Positions 8,644 through 15,474 of a stretch of DNA of 46,007 nt are shown here, one piece after another. A program made the position numbers and the translations under genes. This DNA comes from Bradyrhizobium nanningense (lineage in GTDB: Bacteria > Pseudomonadota > Alphaproteobacteria > Rhizobiales > Xanthobacteraceae), in contig NZ_LBJC01000072.1 in NCBI RefSeq assembly GCF_004114535.1, positions 1 to 46,007 on the forward strand, in the 5' to 3' direction. Under the pieces are notes generated by a model. The model saw only the letters and a list, made by a program, of their open reading frames with translations. It was not told the origin of the DNA and made no database searches. The first letter of the stretch is position 1, and each line of letters opens with the position of its first letter.

Positions 8644-8745
8644 GGACCGAGGCTGGCTGCAAGAGCCGGCTTCGCTACCCCCACGGTCCGATCAGCTTCG
8701 TTGCTGCGGGACTCGGCTCAGCAGGCGCCTGTGACAAGCTGGCCG
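8644..8745 (-). promoter_or_regulatory. Candidate ANTAR (NasT) target leader RNA upstream of nirA
   Basis: Read on the minus strand. Hairpin P1 spans 8745-8714: CGGC+CAGC pairs with GCTG+A+GCCG, topped by a short helix with one mismatch and hexaloop ACAGGC. Hairpin P2 spans 8712-8686: GTCC pairs with GGAC and CAGC with GCTG, hexaloop AACGAA. Both loops have A at position 1 and G at position 4, as described for ANTAR-bound RNA. The 3' arm of P2 (GGAC, 8689-8686) is also the start of a competing hairpin, GGACCG (8689-8684) with CGGTCC (8649-8644), with an inner stem around CTTGC. Mutually exclusive P2 and downstream hairpins are the layout of ANTAR antitermination. No U-tract follows the downstream hairpin, so intrinsic termination is uncertain. 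Confidence 0.5.
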
Positions 8746-8755
8746 CACTGCAACA

Positions 8756-8861
8756 TTCAAGTTGCGTGCCAGCTTGGGGGAAATGGAAAGCTTTGTCTTT
8801 TCAGGCGATTAGGAACGGGCCCGAAAAATCCCGGGCCGTGCATTTTCACGAAATTCGTGCA
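8756..8861 (-). promoter_or_regulatory. Candidate sigma-54-type promoter with upstream NtrC-like dyad for nirA
   Basis: On the minus strand TGGCACG-N4-TTGAA (8771-8756) matches the -24/-12 consensus TGGCACG-N4-TTGCW except for the C at -12. The expected start would be near 8745, exactly at the first base of hairpin P1. Upstream, TGCAC-N7-GTGAA at 8861-8845 matches the NtrC dyad TGCAC-N7-GTGCA with one mismatch; its centre is about 108 bp before that start. A further TGCAC half-site lies at 8842-8838. Known biology: NtrC activates nitrogen assimilation promoters through sigma-54. The same bases can also fold as a hairpin (8776-8735), an alternative explanation. Confidence 0.45.
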
Positions 8862-8916
8862 TCCTGATCAATATTTGGGCGGCAAATCGGTGTGCTCAAA
8901 AATGATGCAGACGGAA

Positions 8917-10080
8917 TCAGGTCCGCCAGCGCCCAACCTCGAAGGCCTCAAGATGCCCACGGATGTTGTCGGGATCGAACACCGGGCCGGCAAATGCGCC
9001 GAAGGCTGCGGGTGCCTGCTCGGGCGGCCGGCGGCCGAGGGCAGCATCGTACAGGTCGGGCCTGAACACGGCCATCGCCGTCTTGACGCCCTCCGGAGTA
9101 AGCGCCGTCTGCCCCCAGCGCACCATCTGCGCATAGAGCCAGGCGGCCTGAACCGGATCGGGGCGCCCTGCCTCCTCCCGCCCCACCAGGAGGTAGCGGC
9201 CGCTTTCGCGGAAGGTGCCGTCAGGGGAAATCTTCAGGCGTCCGGTCAGGGTGCGCTGGATCACTTCGGCATCGACGCCGATCCGCTCGGGCTGCGCCAG
9301 GATCTGCGCCGCCTCGATCAGGTTCGCAGGATTCTCGATGAACTCGGCCCCCTTCACCGCCGCGCGCACCAGACGAGCGACCACGTCCGGATGCTTGTCG
9401 GCCCAGACCTGGCGAACCGCCAGCACCTTCTCGGCTGCGCGGTCGAGGATGTCGGAGACGAAATGCAGGATATGCCCGATGCCGAGATCGACCGCGATCG
9501 AATTCCAGGGCGCGCCGACGCAGAATGCATCGACATGACCATTGGCGAGGCTGTCGACCATATAGGGCGGCGGCAACACCACGAGGCGCACGTCCTCGTC
9601 AGGATCGACCCCGGCCGCAGCCATCCAGAACCGCAATTGGTAATTGTGGGTCGAGAACGGGAAGGTCATGCCAAAGGTCAGCGGCTCGGCCCCTAGCTTG
9701 CGGCGCTTGGCAACCACCTTCGCCAGCGCTTTCGCCGTCACCATCGGATCGAACCGGTCGCCGTCGATCTCCTCCATCAGCGCGGCATGGAGAGCCGGCG
9801 AGACCGTAATCGCATTGCCGTTGATGCCGAGATTGAAGGGCGCGGCGATCGGCACCTTGACGTGACCGAGCCCGAGCGAGGACGCGATCGCCACAGGCGC
9901 CAGCAGATGCGCGGCGTCGAACAGGCCGATATTGAGCTTGTCGCGGACGTTGGACCAGGAGACCTCGCGCACCAGCTCGACCTCGAGACCCTCGGCGGCA
10001 GCAAATCCTTTATCGACGGCGATAATCAACGCGGCGGCATCGACCAGCGGAATGAACCCGATGCGGAGGGGGGCGGTCAT
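8917..10080 (-). CDS. nasS: NasS nitrate/nitrite sensor (CmpA/NrtA-type binding protein, cytoplasmic)
   Basis: 387 residues with the fold of the NrtA/CmpA nitrate-binding proteins, opening TAPLRIGFIPLVDAAALIIA with no signal peptide or lipobox. Lack of an export signal separates NasS from the transporter subunits. Family blocks are visible: SWSNVRDKLNIGLFDAAHLL, PFNLGINGNAIT, FPFSTHNYQLRFWMAAAG and GAPWNSIAVDLGIGHI. The gene overlaps nasT by 4 bp (10077-10080). In characterised NasST systems NasS holds NasT inactive until nitrate or nitrite binds, freeing NasT to antiterminate target leaders. The neighbouring nirA gene is the natural target. Confidence 0.88.
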   Translation of the reverse strand: MTAPLRIGFIPLVDAAALIIAVDKGFAAAEGLEVELVREVSWSNVRDKLNIGLFDAAHLLAPVAIASSLGLGHVKVPIAAPFNLGINGNAITVSPALHAALMEEIDGDRFDPMVTAKALAKVVAKRRKLGAEPLTFGMTFPFSTHNYQLRFWMAAAGVDPDEDVRLVVLPPPYMVDSLANGHVDAFCVGAPWNSIAVDLGIGHILHFVSDILDRAAEKVLAVRQVWADKHPDVVARLVRAAVKGAEFIENPANLIEAAQILAQPERIGVDAEVIQRTLTGRLKISPDGTFRESGRYLLVGREEAGRPDPVQAAWLYAQMVRWGQTALTPEGVKTAMAVFRPDLYDAALGRRPPEQAPAAFGAFAGPVFDPDNIRGHLEAFEVGRWRT

Positions 10081-10667
10081 TTCAGCATCTCCGACGCGGT
10101 GATGATCGACTGCGCGATCTCACCGATTTTCTTCTTCTCGCGCATCGCGGTGGAGCGCAGCAGCACATAGGCCTCGTCCTCGGTCAGGCCCTTCACCTTC
10201 ATCAGGATGCCCTTGGCACGTTCGATGATCTTGCGGTCCTCGAGCTGCGACTTGGTGCGCTCGAGCTCCTCCTGCAGCTTGGCGAAGGCATTGAAGCGGG
10301 ACACGCAGAGGTCGAGGATCGGCTTGATGCGCTCTTTCTTCAGCCCGTCGACGATGTAGGCGGATACCCCGGCCTCGACCGAAGCCTGGATCGAGGCGGA
10401 ATCGCTCTGATCCACGAACATCGCGATTGGCCGTTTCACGGCGCGGCTGACCTGGAACATGGCCTCCAGCACGTCGCGGCTGGGGTTCTCCAGATCAATC
10501 AGGATGATGTCGGGGTCCACCGCATAAATACGGGCAAGCAGGCTCTGCATCTCGCTGATATGGACGACCTGCGTGAATCCGGCCTCCCGCAATCCCTCCT
10601 CCAGGATCGCAGCCCGGATCGGGCTTTCGTCGACGATCACGATTTTGGGCGACTGGTCGGCGCTCAT
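10077..10667 (-). CDS. nasT: NasT ANTAR-domain response regulator / antiterminator
   Basis: 196 residues. The N-terminal receiver-like domain has the acidic DE pair at 13-14, Asp58 in ILIDLEN at the phosphorylation position and a Lys near 110. A coiled linker (about 125-145) leads to an ANTAR domain at about 142-190 (DRKIIERAKGILMKVKG, TEDEAYVLLRSTAM). ANTAR domains bind two-hairpin RNA and prevent termination. The partner nasS is coupled by the ATGA overlap, and the target candidate lies 1.3 kb downstream at 8644-8745. The gene starts close to the divergent rimO 5' remnant at 10752, so this 84-bp gap must hold both promoters. Confidence 0.9.
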   Translation of the reverse strand: MSADQSPKIVIVDESPIRAAILEEGLREAGFTQVVHISEMQSLLARIYAVDPDIILIDLENPSRDVLEAMFQVSRAVKRPIAMFVDQSDSASIQASVEAGVSAYIVDGLKKERIKPILDLCVSRFNAFAKLQEELERTKSQLEDRKIIERAKGILMKVKGLTEDEAYVLLRSTAMREKKKIGEIAQSIITASEMLK

Positions 10668-10751
10668 GGCTCACTCACGGCAGGTGATTCATCCATAGCA
10701 CGCCGGAACGCCCTGCAAAGGGTTGTAATTGTGGGCAATTGGGACTAGCTC

Positions 10752-10832
10752 ATGCCGGTCAATCAGGCAGATTTGGATGTGGATCAGATGGCTGCGCCCA
10801 AGGTCAGCTTCGTGTCGCTCGGGTGCTCCTGA
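10752..10832 (+). pseudogene. rimO: 5' end remnant of rimO
   Basis: The frame encodes 26 residues ending APKVSFVSLGCS followed by TGA. The last 11 align with the start of the intact RimO about 1.05 kb downstream (APRISFTSLGCP), including the first cluster Cys. Codons here are GC-rich like the surrounding chromosome, with an internal ATG at 10788 giving the expected MAAPKVSF start. It reads as the original rimO start, cut immediately after the Cys codon. The resulting peptide cannot be functional. Confidence 0.75.
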
Positions 10833-11844
10833 GACAACGAATGTAAACTTGAGCCGTCGCTCCAAAAAATGCGCTCCAGCAGGCGGGATCGTGCTTGCTA
10901 AGGCGAGATTTCAGCTTTCGGATGCGAAGCAGAACTCATGTAGTCTATCGCAGCCTTACCGGTCGTTACCCGAGAGCGAGCATTTGGGCTCATGCTCTCA
11001 CGGAATCTTCGCGCCAACGATCATCTTGTCGAGAAGTGGCACGGCGGCCAGCACCGCCGCCTCGTTGAGGCCGGAGACCGCTAGCCGCACGACGTAGGAA
11101 TTGCCGTCCTTGTCGAGATCGGCGTAATGCGCGATCACTTCGATGGGCTGGTCCTTGAGGGACGGATTGTCGTAGCGATTGATAATGACCTTGGAGTTGA
11201 CCGAGGGAAGCGCGGTGATCTTGGCATTCTTGCCGGATGTCGTTGCCCAATCCCGATCACTGGCAGCGACCCATTGAACCAATTCGGTCCGGTCCTTGTT
11301 GTAGCGGCCTTCGGCATAGATAATGACTTCTGCTTTACCGAAGCTCTTCCCGTGAGGCACGAACATCGATGCGCCGTACTTGAGACTCGCGGCCTCGTCC
11401 CTCGCCCACCCATCAGGCGCTATCACGCGTGGCCTGAATTCCGGACACATTCGTTCTTGCCGGTCGCAGACATGGATGATCTTGTCGACTTCAGCTCGCG
11501 CCGGAAACATCGCTCCATAGAAAACGGTAACGAAAGCCATGCCGAAGATGAAACGGCGCATCGCGGTTAAACTCCGTGGAATCAAGCAGAGACGGAATAA
11601 CAACTAAGAGGTGCGTGTTGGAGCAATTCATCTCGGCTCCTCCATCGCTCAATCGAAACGAACTTCCACGTTGGGGAACCTCAATCGGTCCCATACTTCC
11701 CTAGTTACTGGCCGATTGCCTCATAATACGTGTAAATGCTGCGTTTTAGCATTGTACCGCGCACGTAGTTATTGAATTTCGCCATCGGATCAATTAGTTG
11801 GATCGCATATCCGAACAATTCAGATGCAGGTTCCAGGCGATTAC
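10833..11844. mobile_element. Candidate inserted segment inside rimO 5' end
   Basis: The segment lies between the truncated rimO start and the intact rimO copy that begins with a replacement 5' end. Base composition is visibly lower in GC than either flank, especially 11604-11844. It carries one small exported-protein gene on the minus strand and no recognisable integrase or transposase, so if it is mobile it is a remnant or depends on functions elsewhere. Bases 11604-11844 show no gene and presumably hold the promoter that now drives rimO. Confidence 0.5.
10998..11561 (-). CDS. Exported hypothetical protein
   Basis: 187 residues from the ATG at 11561, chosen because it gives a clean signal peptide (MRRFIFGMAFVTVFYGAM, then ARAEV) and has CGGAG ten bases upstream. 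A start at 11603 would prefix 14 residues. The mature part has two Cys close together (HVCDRQERMC) that may form a disulfide, and a soluble alpha/beta composition with no further membrane helix. I do not recognise a family. The gene is the only one in the lower-GC segment that separates the two rimO 5' ends, so it was probably acquired with it. Confidence 0.65.
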   Translation of the reverse strand: MRRFIFGMAFVTVFYGAMFPARAEVDKIIHVCDRQERMCPEFRPRVIAPDGWARDEAASLKYGASMFVPHGKSFGKAEVIIYAEGRYNKDRTELVQWVAASDRDWATTSGKNAKITALPSVNSKVIINRYDNPSLKDQPIEVIAHYADLDKDGNSYVVRLAVSGLNEAAVLAAVPLLDKMIVGAKIP

Positions 11845-13164
11845 ATGGAAAGAGCGCCGCGTATATCTTTCACATCACTCGGTTGTCCCAAGGCATTGGT
11901 GGATTCCGAGCGCATCATCACGCGCCTGCGCGCCGAAGGCTATGAGCTCGCCCGCAAGCATGACGGCGCCGATATCGTCATCGTCAACACCTGCGGCTTC
12001 CTCGACAGTGCCAAGCAGGAATCGCTCTCGGCGATCGGCGAAGCCATGTCCGAGAACGGCAAGGTGATCGTCACAGGCTGCATGGGCGCGGAACCCGAGC
12101 AGATCGAGCAAGCCTATCCCGGCGTGCTCTCCATCACTGGCCCGCAGCAATACGAGAGCGTGCTCGACGCCGTGCATCGCGCGCTGCCGCCCGCGCACAA
12201 TCCGCATCTCGATCTGGTGCCGCCACAGGGCATCAAGCTGACGCCGCGCCACTACGCCTATTTGAAGATCTCCGAAGGCTGCAACAACCGCTGCACGTTC
12301 TGCATCATCCCGAAGCTGCGCGGCGATCTGGTCTCGCGCCCGGCCAATGACGTGCTGCGCGAGGCCGAGCGCCTGGTCGGCGCCGGCGTCAAGGAGCTGC
12401 TCGTCATCTCGCAGGACACATCGGCCTATGGCGTCGATCTCAAATACGCCGAGAGCCCGTGGAAGGACCGCCAGGTCCGCGCCAAATTCCTCGACCTCGC
12501 CCGCGAGCTCGGTGAGCTCGGGGCCTGGGTGCGGTTGCAATATGTCTACCCCTACCCGCATGTCGACGAGGTCATCGCGCTGATGAACGAGGGCAAGGTG
12601 CTGCCCTATCTCGACATCCCGTTCCAGCATGCGAGCCCCGAGGTGCTGAAGGCGATGAAGCGTCCGGCGGCGCAGGACAAGACCTTGGCGCGGATCAAGC
12701 GCTGGCGCGAGGAATGCCCCGATCTTGCTCTGCGCTCGACCTTCATCGTCGGCTTCCCCGGCGAGACCGATACCGACTTCGCCTATCTGCTCGACTGGCT
12801 CGATGAAGCCGAGATCGATCGTCTCGGTTGCTTCAAATACGAGCCGGTCGCCGGCGCAACCTCGAACGCGATCGAAAATCCGGTGCCGGAAGAGGTCAAG
12901 CAGGAGCGTTACAACGCGCTGATGGCTCGCCAGCAAAAGATCTCGGCGCGCCGGCTGAAGCGCAAGGTCGGCACGCGCCAGCAGATCATCATCGACGAGG
13001 TCGGACCGACCGTCGCCAAGGGCCGTTCCAAGGCCGACGCGCCGGAGATCGACGGCGCGGTGTACCTCACGAGCCGCCGCCCCTTGCGCGTCGGCGAGAT
13101 CGTCACCGCCAAGATCGAGCGCGCCGATCAATACGACCTCCACGGCAGCGTCGCGGGGTTCTGA
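11845..13164 (+). CDS. rimO: Ribosomal protein S12 methylthiotransferase RimO
   Basis: 439 residues from the ATG at 11845. RimO adds a methylthio group to the conserved Asp of ribosomal protein S12 using radical SAM chemistry. The N-terminal cluster domain has Cys14 (SLGCPKALVDSE), Cys50 (VNTCGF) and Cys79 (TGCMGA); the radical SAM motif is Cys146-x3-Cys150-x2-Cys153 (CNNRCTFC); a TRAM domain closes the protein (QQIIIDEVG to QYDLHGS). The first dozen codons (ATA, TCT, ACA, TCA, GGT, TGT) are AT-rich compared with the rest of the gene, and the 5' end of a second rimO start lies at 10752-10832. The enzyme looks intact despite the replaced beginning. Confidence 0.95.
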   Translation: MERAPRISFTSLGCPKALVDSERIITRLRAEGYELARKHDGADIVIVNTCGFLDSAKQESLSAIGEAMSENGKVIVTGCMGAEPEQIEQAYPGVLSITGPQQYESVLDAVHRALPPAHNPHLDLVPPQGIKLTPRHYAYLKISEGCNNRCTFCIIPKLRGDLVSRPANDVLREAERLVGAGVKELLVISQDTSAYGVDLKYAESPWKDRQVRAKFLDLARELGELGAWVRLQYVYPYPHVDEVIALMNEGKVLPYLDIPFQHASPEVLKAMKRPAAQDKTLARIKRWREECPDLALRSTFIVGFPGETDTDFAYLLDWLDEAEIDRLGCFKYEPVAGATSNAIENPVPEEVKQERYNALMARQQKISARRLKRKVGTRQQIIIDEVGPTVAKGRSKADAPEIDGAVYLTSRRPLRVGEIVTAKIERADQYDLHGSVAGF

Positions 13165-13170
13165 CGCCCC

Positions 13171-13287
13171 CGTCATTGCGAGGAGCTCGCGACAAAATTG
13201 CGTAGCAATTTTGCGCTGATGCGACGAAGCAATCCAGAATCCCTCCGTGGTGGCAGCCTGGATTGCTTCGCTACGCTCGCAATGACG
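13171..13287. repeat. Dispersed inverted repeat, family A copy 1
   Basis: The ends are GTCATTGCGAG (13172-13182) and CTCGCAATGAC (13276-13286), an 11-bp inverted pair. Inside are GAAGCAATCCAG/CTGGATTGCTTC and a nested AAAATTGC..GCAATTTT dyad. Copies with the same ends are at 27255-27338 and 34449-34510. It separates the convergent rimO and 13299-14240 genes. Confidence 0.75.
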
Positions 13288-13298
13288 ATGTGGATCAG

Positions 13299-14240
13299 TC
13301 ACGCCAGCCATTTCGGCACCCAGCGCTCCGGGCGCGGCGCACGGGCGAGGTCGGCCTTGGCTTCGGGGAGCAGCGCCGGCTCGCCGTCGATCGTCGGGCG
13401 GACATCGTATTCGAAGTTGGGCATGATGCGGCCGTCCGCATAGAGGCCGAAATTCATCGCGTACCACAACCCAAGCTCGGGCTGCGCACGACGCATCTCC
13501 TCGCGCAGATCGCGCAACAGGGATTCGATTGAAACCGCTTCCTCGAACGGCTGGGGCCCGCGCGAGAGCACGCGCGCCTCGTATTGCTTGCCGACGATCG
13601 CGACCGCAAAGCGCGTCTGGTCCCAGGGCTTCTTGCCCTTGGGCAGATGCGCGGCCAGCCGCCAGCCGAGCTCGGCCATCAGCCGGTGATTGGCCCAATA
13701 GTCTTCGCGATCCCGACTCCACTTTTCCACGAAGCCGCGGAAGTCGGGCAGGTCCGACGACGTTTCCTCGGGCGTTGTCGGCTCGCCATGCGGCCGTCCG
13801 GCGAGCCACTGCGCAAGCTCGACCGTCTGGCACTCGACCTCGTCGCGCGGCTTGAGATCGCTCCAGGCATTGTCGAATTGTTGCGACGTCAGTTTGGCGA
13901 GCAGGCCATCGAGGCTCGGCGCCAGCAATTCGTAATCGCCCTCCGACCCCAGCCCCACGATCGGCGGATTGTCGCGGTCGAGACCTGCGCCGTACCAGCC
14001 GCCGACGGCCGAACCATCCGGCAGCCGCATGAACAGCGAAAACCTGTCCCGCAAGGGGCTGCCGTCGATGATCGGCGCGTGATCGGAGAACTGGCCCTGC
14101 AGCGAAAAGCAGCCGACGCTGCCCCACGGGCGCCCGTCGAGCCACGTAGCAAAGTCGAGCAGCAGCGGGGGCGCTTCGATGCCCGGCGGAAATGCGCCGC
14201 GAACGCTGTCGAGGTCGATTGGATAAGGCGTATCGGACAA
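13299..14240 (-). CDS. Conserved hypothetical protein
   Basis: About 313 residues if translation starts at the TTG at 14240, giving LSDTPYPIDLDSVRGAF as the N-terminus. The frame stays open to 14420, but the added 60 residues are Cys/Pro-rich and look non-coding, and there is no ATG before residue ~85. Features visible: a WLDGRPWGSVGCFSLQGQFSD segment, GSAVGGWYGAGLDRDNPPIV, and a C-terminal half with RFAVAIVGKQYEARVLSRG and MPNFEYDVRPTIDG. The last half is soluble alpha/beta. I do not recognise the family. Start choice is uncertain. Confidence 0.6.
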   Translation of the reverse strand: MSDTPYPIDLDSVRGAFPPGIEAPPLLLDFATWLDGRPWGSVGCFSLQGQFSDHAPIIDGSPLRDRFSLFMRLPDGSAVGGWYGAGLDRDNPPIVGLGSEGDYELLAPSLDGLLAKLTSQQFDNAWSDLKPRDEVECQTVELAQWLAGRPHGEPTTPEETSSDLPDFRGFVEKWSRDREDYWANHRLMAELGWRLAAHLPKGKKPWDQTRFAVAIVGKQYEARVLSRGPQPFEEAVSIESLLRDLREEMRRAQPELGLWYAMNFGLYADGRIMPNFEYDVRPTIDGEPALLPEAKADLARAPRPERWVPKWLA

Positions 14241-14488
14241 GGCTGAAACTGTCTCGTTGGTCCCGCCACTCTTGGTCTGAGCCGAGCTGCGTCCGGTTCG
14301 AACCAAGTCGCATCCTTCGATCACAAACGCGCCAGCGGCGGGATGGTTTCCGCCGGTCGAGCGGTGAAACGGCGGGAAACAATCGGTACAGGGTGCGGCC
14401 AGCTGCGTGGGCCCTCGCATCCGTCTCGGTCCCGCCCGCAGGCGTCGTCGTCTTCACTGCCGTAAGCCGCGCGCCGGCGATGTGACAC

Positions 14489-14494
14489 TATAAT
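14489..14494 (+). promoter_or_regulatory. Candidate -10 box for the 14562 gene
   Basis: A perfect TATAAT stands 68 bases before the ATG at 14562 in an otherwise GC-rich intergenic stretch (14241-14561). No good -35 lies 16-18 bases upstream. Nothing else is recognisable in this 321-bp gap apart from the open extension of the minus-strand gene. Confidence 0.35.
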
Positions 14495-14561
14495 GCATTC
14501 ACGCAGGAGTCACGGACTCGGCCTAACTCTGCCGCGGATTTCAACGCGAGCGAGGATTTTG

Positions 14562-15203
14562 ATGAGCCGTCTCTCGGACATGCTGCGCAGGCAGCGCTTC
14601 GACGACTACCGCTTCTACCACCAGAGCACCGTCAACCAGACGCTGCACCTCGTCAGCGCCGTGATCTTCCTCGGCTGCTACGCGCTGCTGTTCAAGGACG
14701 CAGCGCTCGCGGGCATCATTGGCTGGCTTGCGATGCTGACGCGGCAGACCGGGCATTTCTTCTTCGAGCCGAACGGCTATGATTCCGTCAACGACGTCAG
14801 CAACGACTACAAGGAAGCGGTCAAGGTCGGCTACAACCAGACCAGCAAGATCATCCTGCTGCTGGTGTGGGGCAGCGCACCGCTCGCGCTATATGCGTTC
14901 CCTTCCCTGTTCGGGCTGTTCGATCCGCCCGCCACGCGTCTCGATTTCATCCGTCACGTCGGCACGCTCTGGCTCGCGATCGGCGTCGGCGGCGGCCTTG
15001 CCCGCATGCTCCAGCTGTTCGCCACGCGCGACGTCACGACCGGACTCGTCTGGGTGTTCAAGGTGCTGACCGACCCTTTCCACAACATCGCGCTGTACTG
15101 GAGATCGCCGCTCAAGCTGATGCGCGGCGAGCTCTTGGACACCGCCATCGCGGATGCGGATTGGGGCGACGAGCACGCCGAGGAAGCGCCGCACCTGACC
15201 TGA
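14562..15203 (+). CDS. Mpo1-like (DUF962-type) multi-pass membrane protein
   Basis: 213 residues from the ATG at 14562, preceded by GAGGA. Four hydrophobic segments are visible (about 30-47, 50-60, 94-112, 135-155). Conserved polar positions resemble the Mpo1/DUF962 family: His20, Asn25 and His29 in FYHQSTVNQTLHLV, and GHFFFEP at 64-70. Yeast Mpo1 is an iron-dependent dioxygenase in fatty-acid alpha-oxidation, and the His residues would be metal ligands. The assignment rests on this pattern only. It stands alone on the plus strand before the argD leader. Confidence 0.55.
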   Translation: MSRLSDMLRRQRFDDYRFYHQSTVNQTLHLVSAVIFLGCYALLFKDAALAGIIGWLAMLTRQTGHFFFEPNGYDSVNDVSNDYKEAVKVGYNQTSKIILLLVWGSAPLALYAFPSLFGLFDPPATRLDFIRHVGTLWLAIGVGGGLARMLQLFATRDVTTGLVWVFKVLTDPFHNIALYWRSPLKLMRGELLDTAIADADWGDEHAEEAPHLT

Positions 15204-15241
15204 CCGATGCACGCCAGGGCTGTGTCTTGCAAAACGCCCGC

Positions 15242-15269
15242 TTGACAAGCCCTGCCCTTCGCATGTATT
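15242..15269 (+). promoter_or_regulatory. Sigma-70-type promoter of the argD leader
   Basis: TTGACA at 15242-15247, a 16-base spacer, and TGTATT at 15264-15269. The predicted start near 15276 puts the leader ATG (15280) only a few bases into the transcript, so the leader ORF would be almost leaderless; no ribosome binding site is seen before it. Confidence 0.6.
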
Positions 15270-15279
15270 GCCGCGCCCC

Positions 15280-15372
15280 ATGATCAACGCCCGGACCAAC
15301 CTGCGCACCGAAATGCTCCGTCGTCGCTGCCGCGACGATGAGAGGGTGCGCCATGTCCGACGACGCCGCTGA
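15280..15372 (+). CDS. Arginine-rich leader peptide of the argD attenuator
   Basis: 30 codons plus TGA. Twelve residues are Arg: codons 5, 9, 14-16, 18, 22, 24 and a terminal run at 27-30 (CGA CGA CGC CGC) just before the stop. The density and clustering are far above chance even for GC-rich DNA. It sits between a good promoter and an intrinsic terminator that precedes an aminotransferase gene of arginine synthesis. The role inferred is that of a sensor: ribosomes pausing at Arg codons when charged tRNA-Arg is short. I know no named family for it. Confidence 0.65.
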   Translation: MINARTNLRTEMLRRRCRDDERVRHVRRRR

Positions 15373-15401
15373 ACCACTGAATTTCAGCTGAAGTTTTCGA
15401 G

Positions 15402-15436
15402 AAGGCCGCACCCGCAAGGTGCGGCCTTTCTGCTTT
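15402..15436 (+). terminator. Intrinsic terminator/attenuator before argD
   Basis: An 11-bp perfect stem, AAGGCCGCACC (15402-15412) and GGTGCGGCCTT (15418-15428), with loop CGCAA, followed by a T-rich stretch (TCTGCTTTTT). It lies 46 bases upstream of the argD ATG, not after a gene, so it must be read through to express argD. GGGTGCG at 15344-15350, inside the leader ORF, is perfectly complementary to 15407-15413 of the 5' arm and can form an antiterminator. Confidence 0.8.
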
Positions 15437-15474
15437 TTGCGCCCGTTTTCCACCCGCCTCCAGAGGAGTTCGAC

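Noticed and set aside
8735..8776. Long hairpin CAAGCTGG..CCAGCTTG with hexaloop TTGAAT as NasT hairpin P1
   Set aside because: The loop lacks A at position 1 and G at position 4, and the 5' arm would lie upstream of the predicted start; the 8745-8714 hairpin fits better. It remains an alternative.
8816..8842. GGCCCG..CGGGCC hairpin downstream of nasS as a terminator
   Set aside because: The stem is good but no T-run follows on the minus strand, and it sits between the NtrC-like dyad and the -24 element, so it is not listed as a terminator.
13171..13287. CRISPR array or tRNA in the GAAGCAATCC repeat region
   Set aside because: The units are inverted, not direct, with no regular spacers, and no cloverleaf can be drawn.
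11875..14457. A minus-strand open frame of about 860 codons spanning rimO antisense and the next gene in a shifted frame
   Set aside because: It crosses two well-supported genes and an inverted repeat; no coherent protein results.
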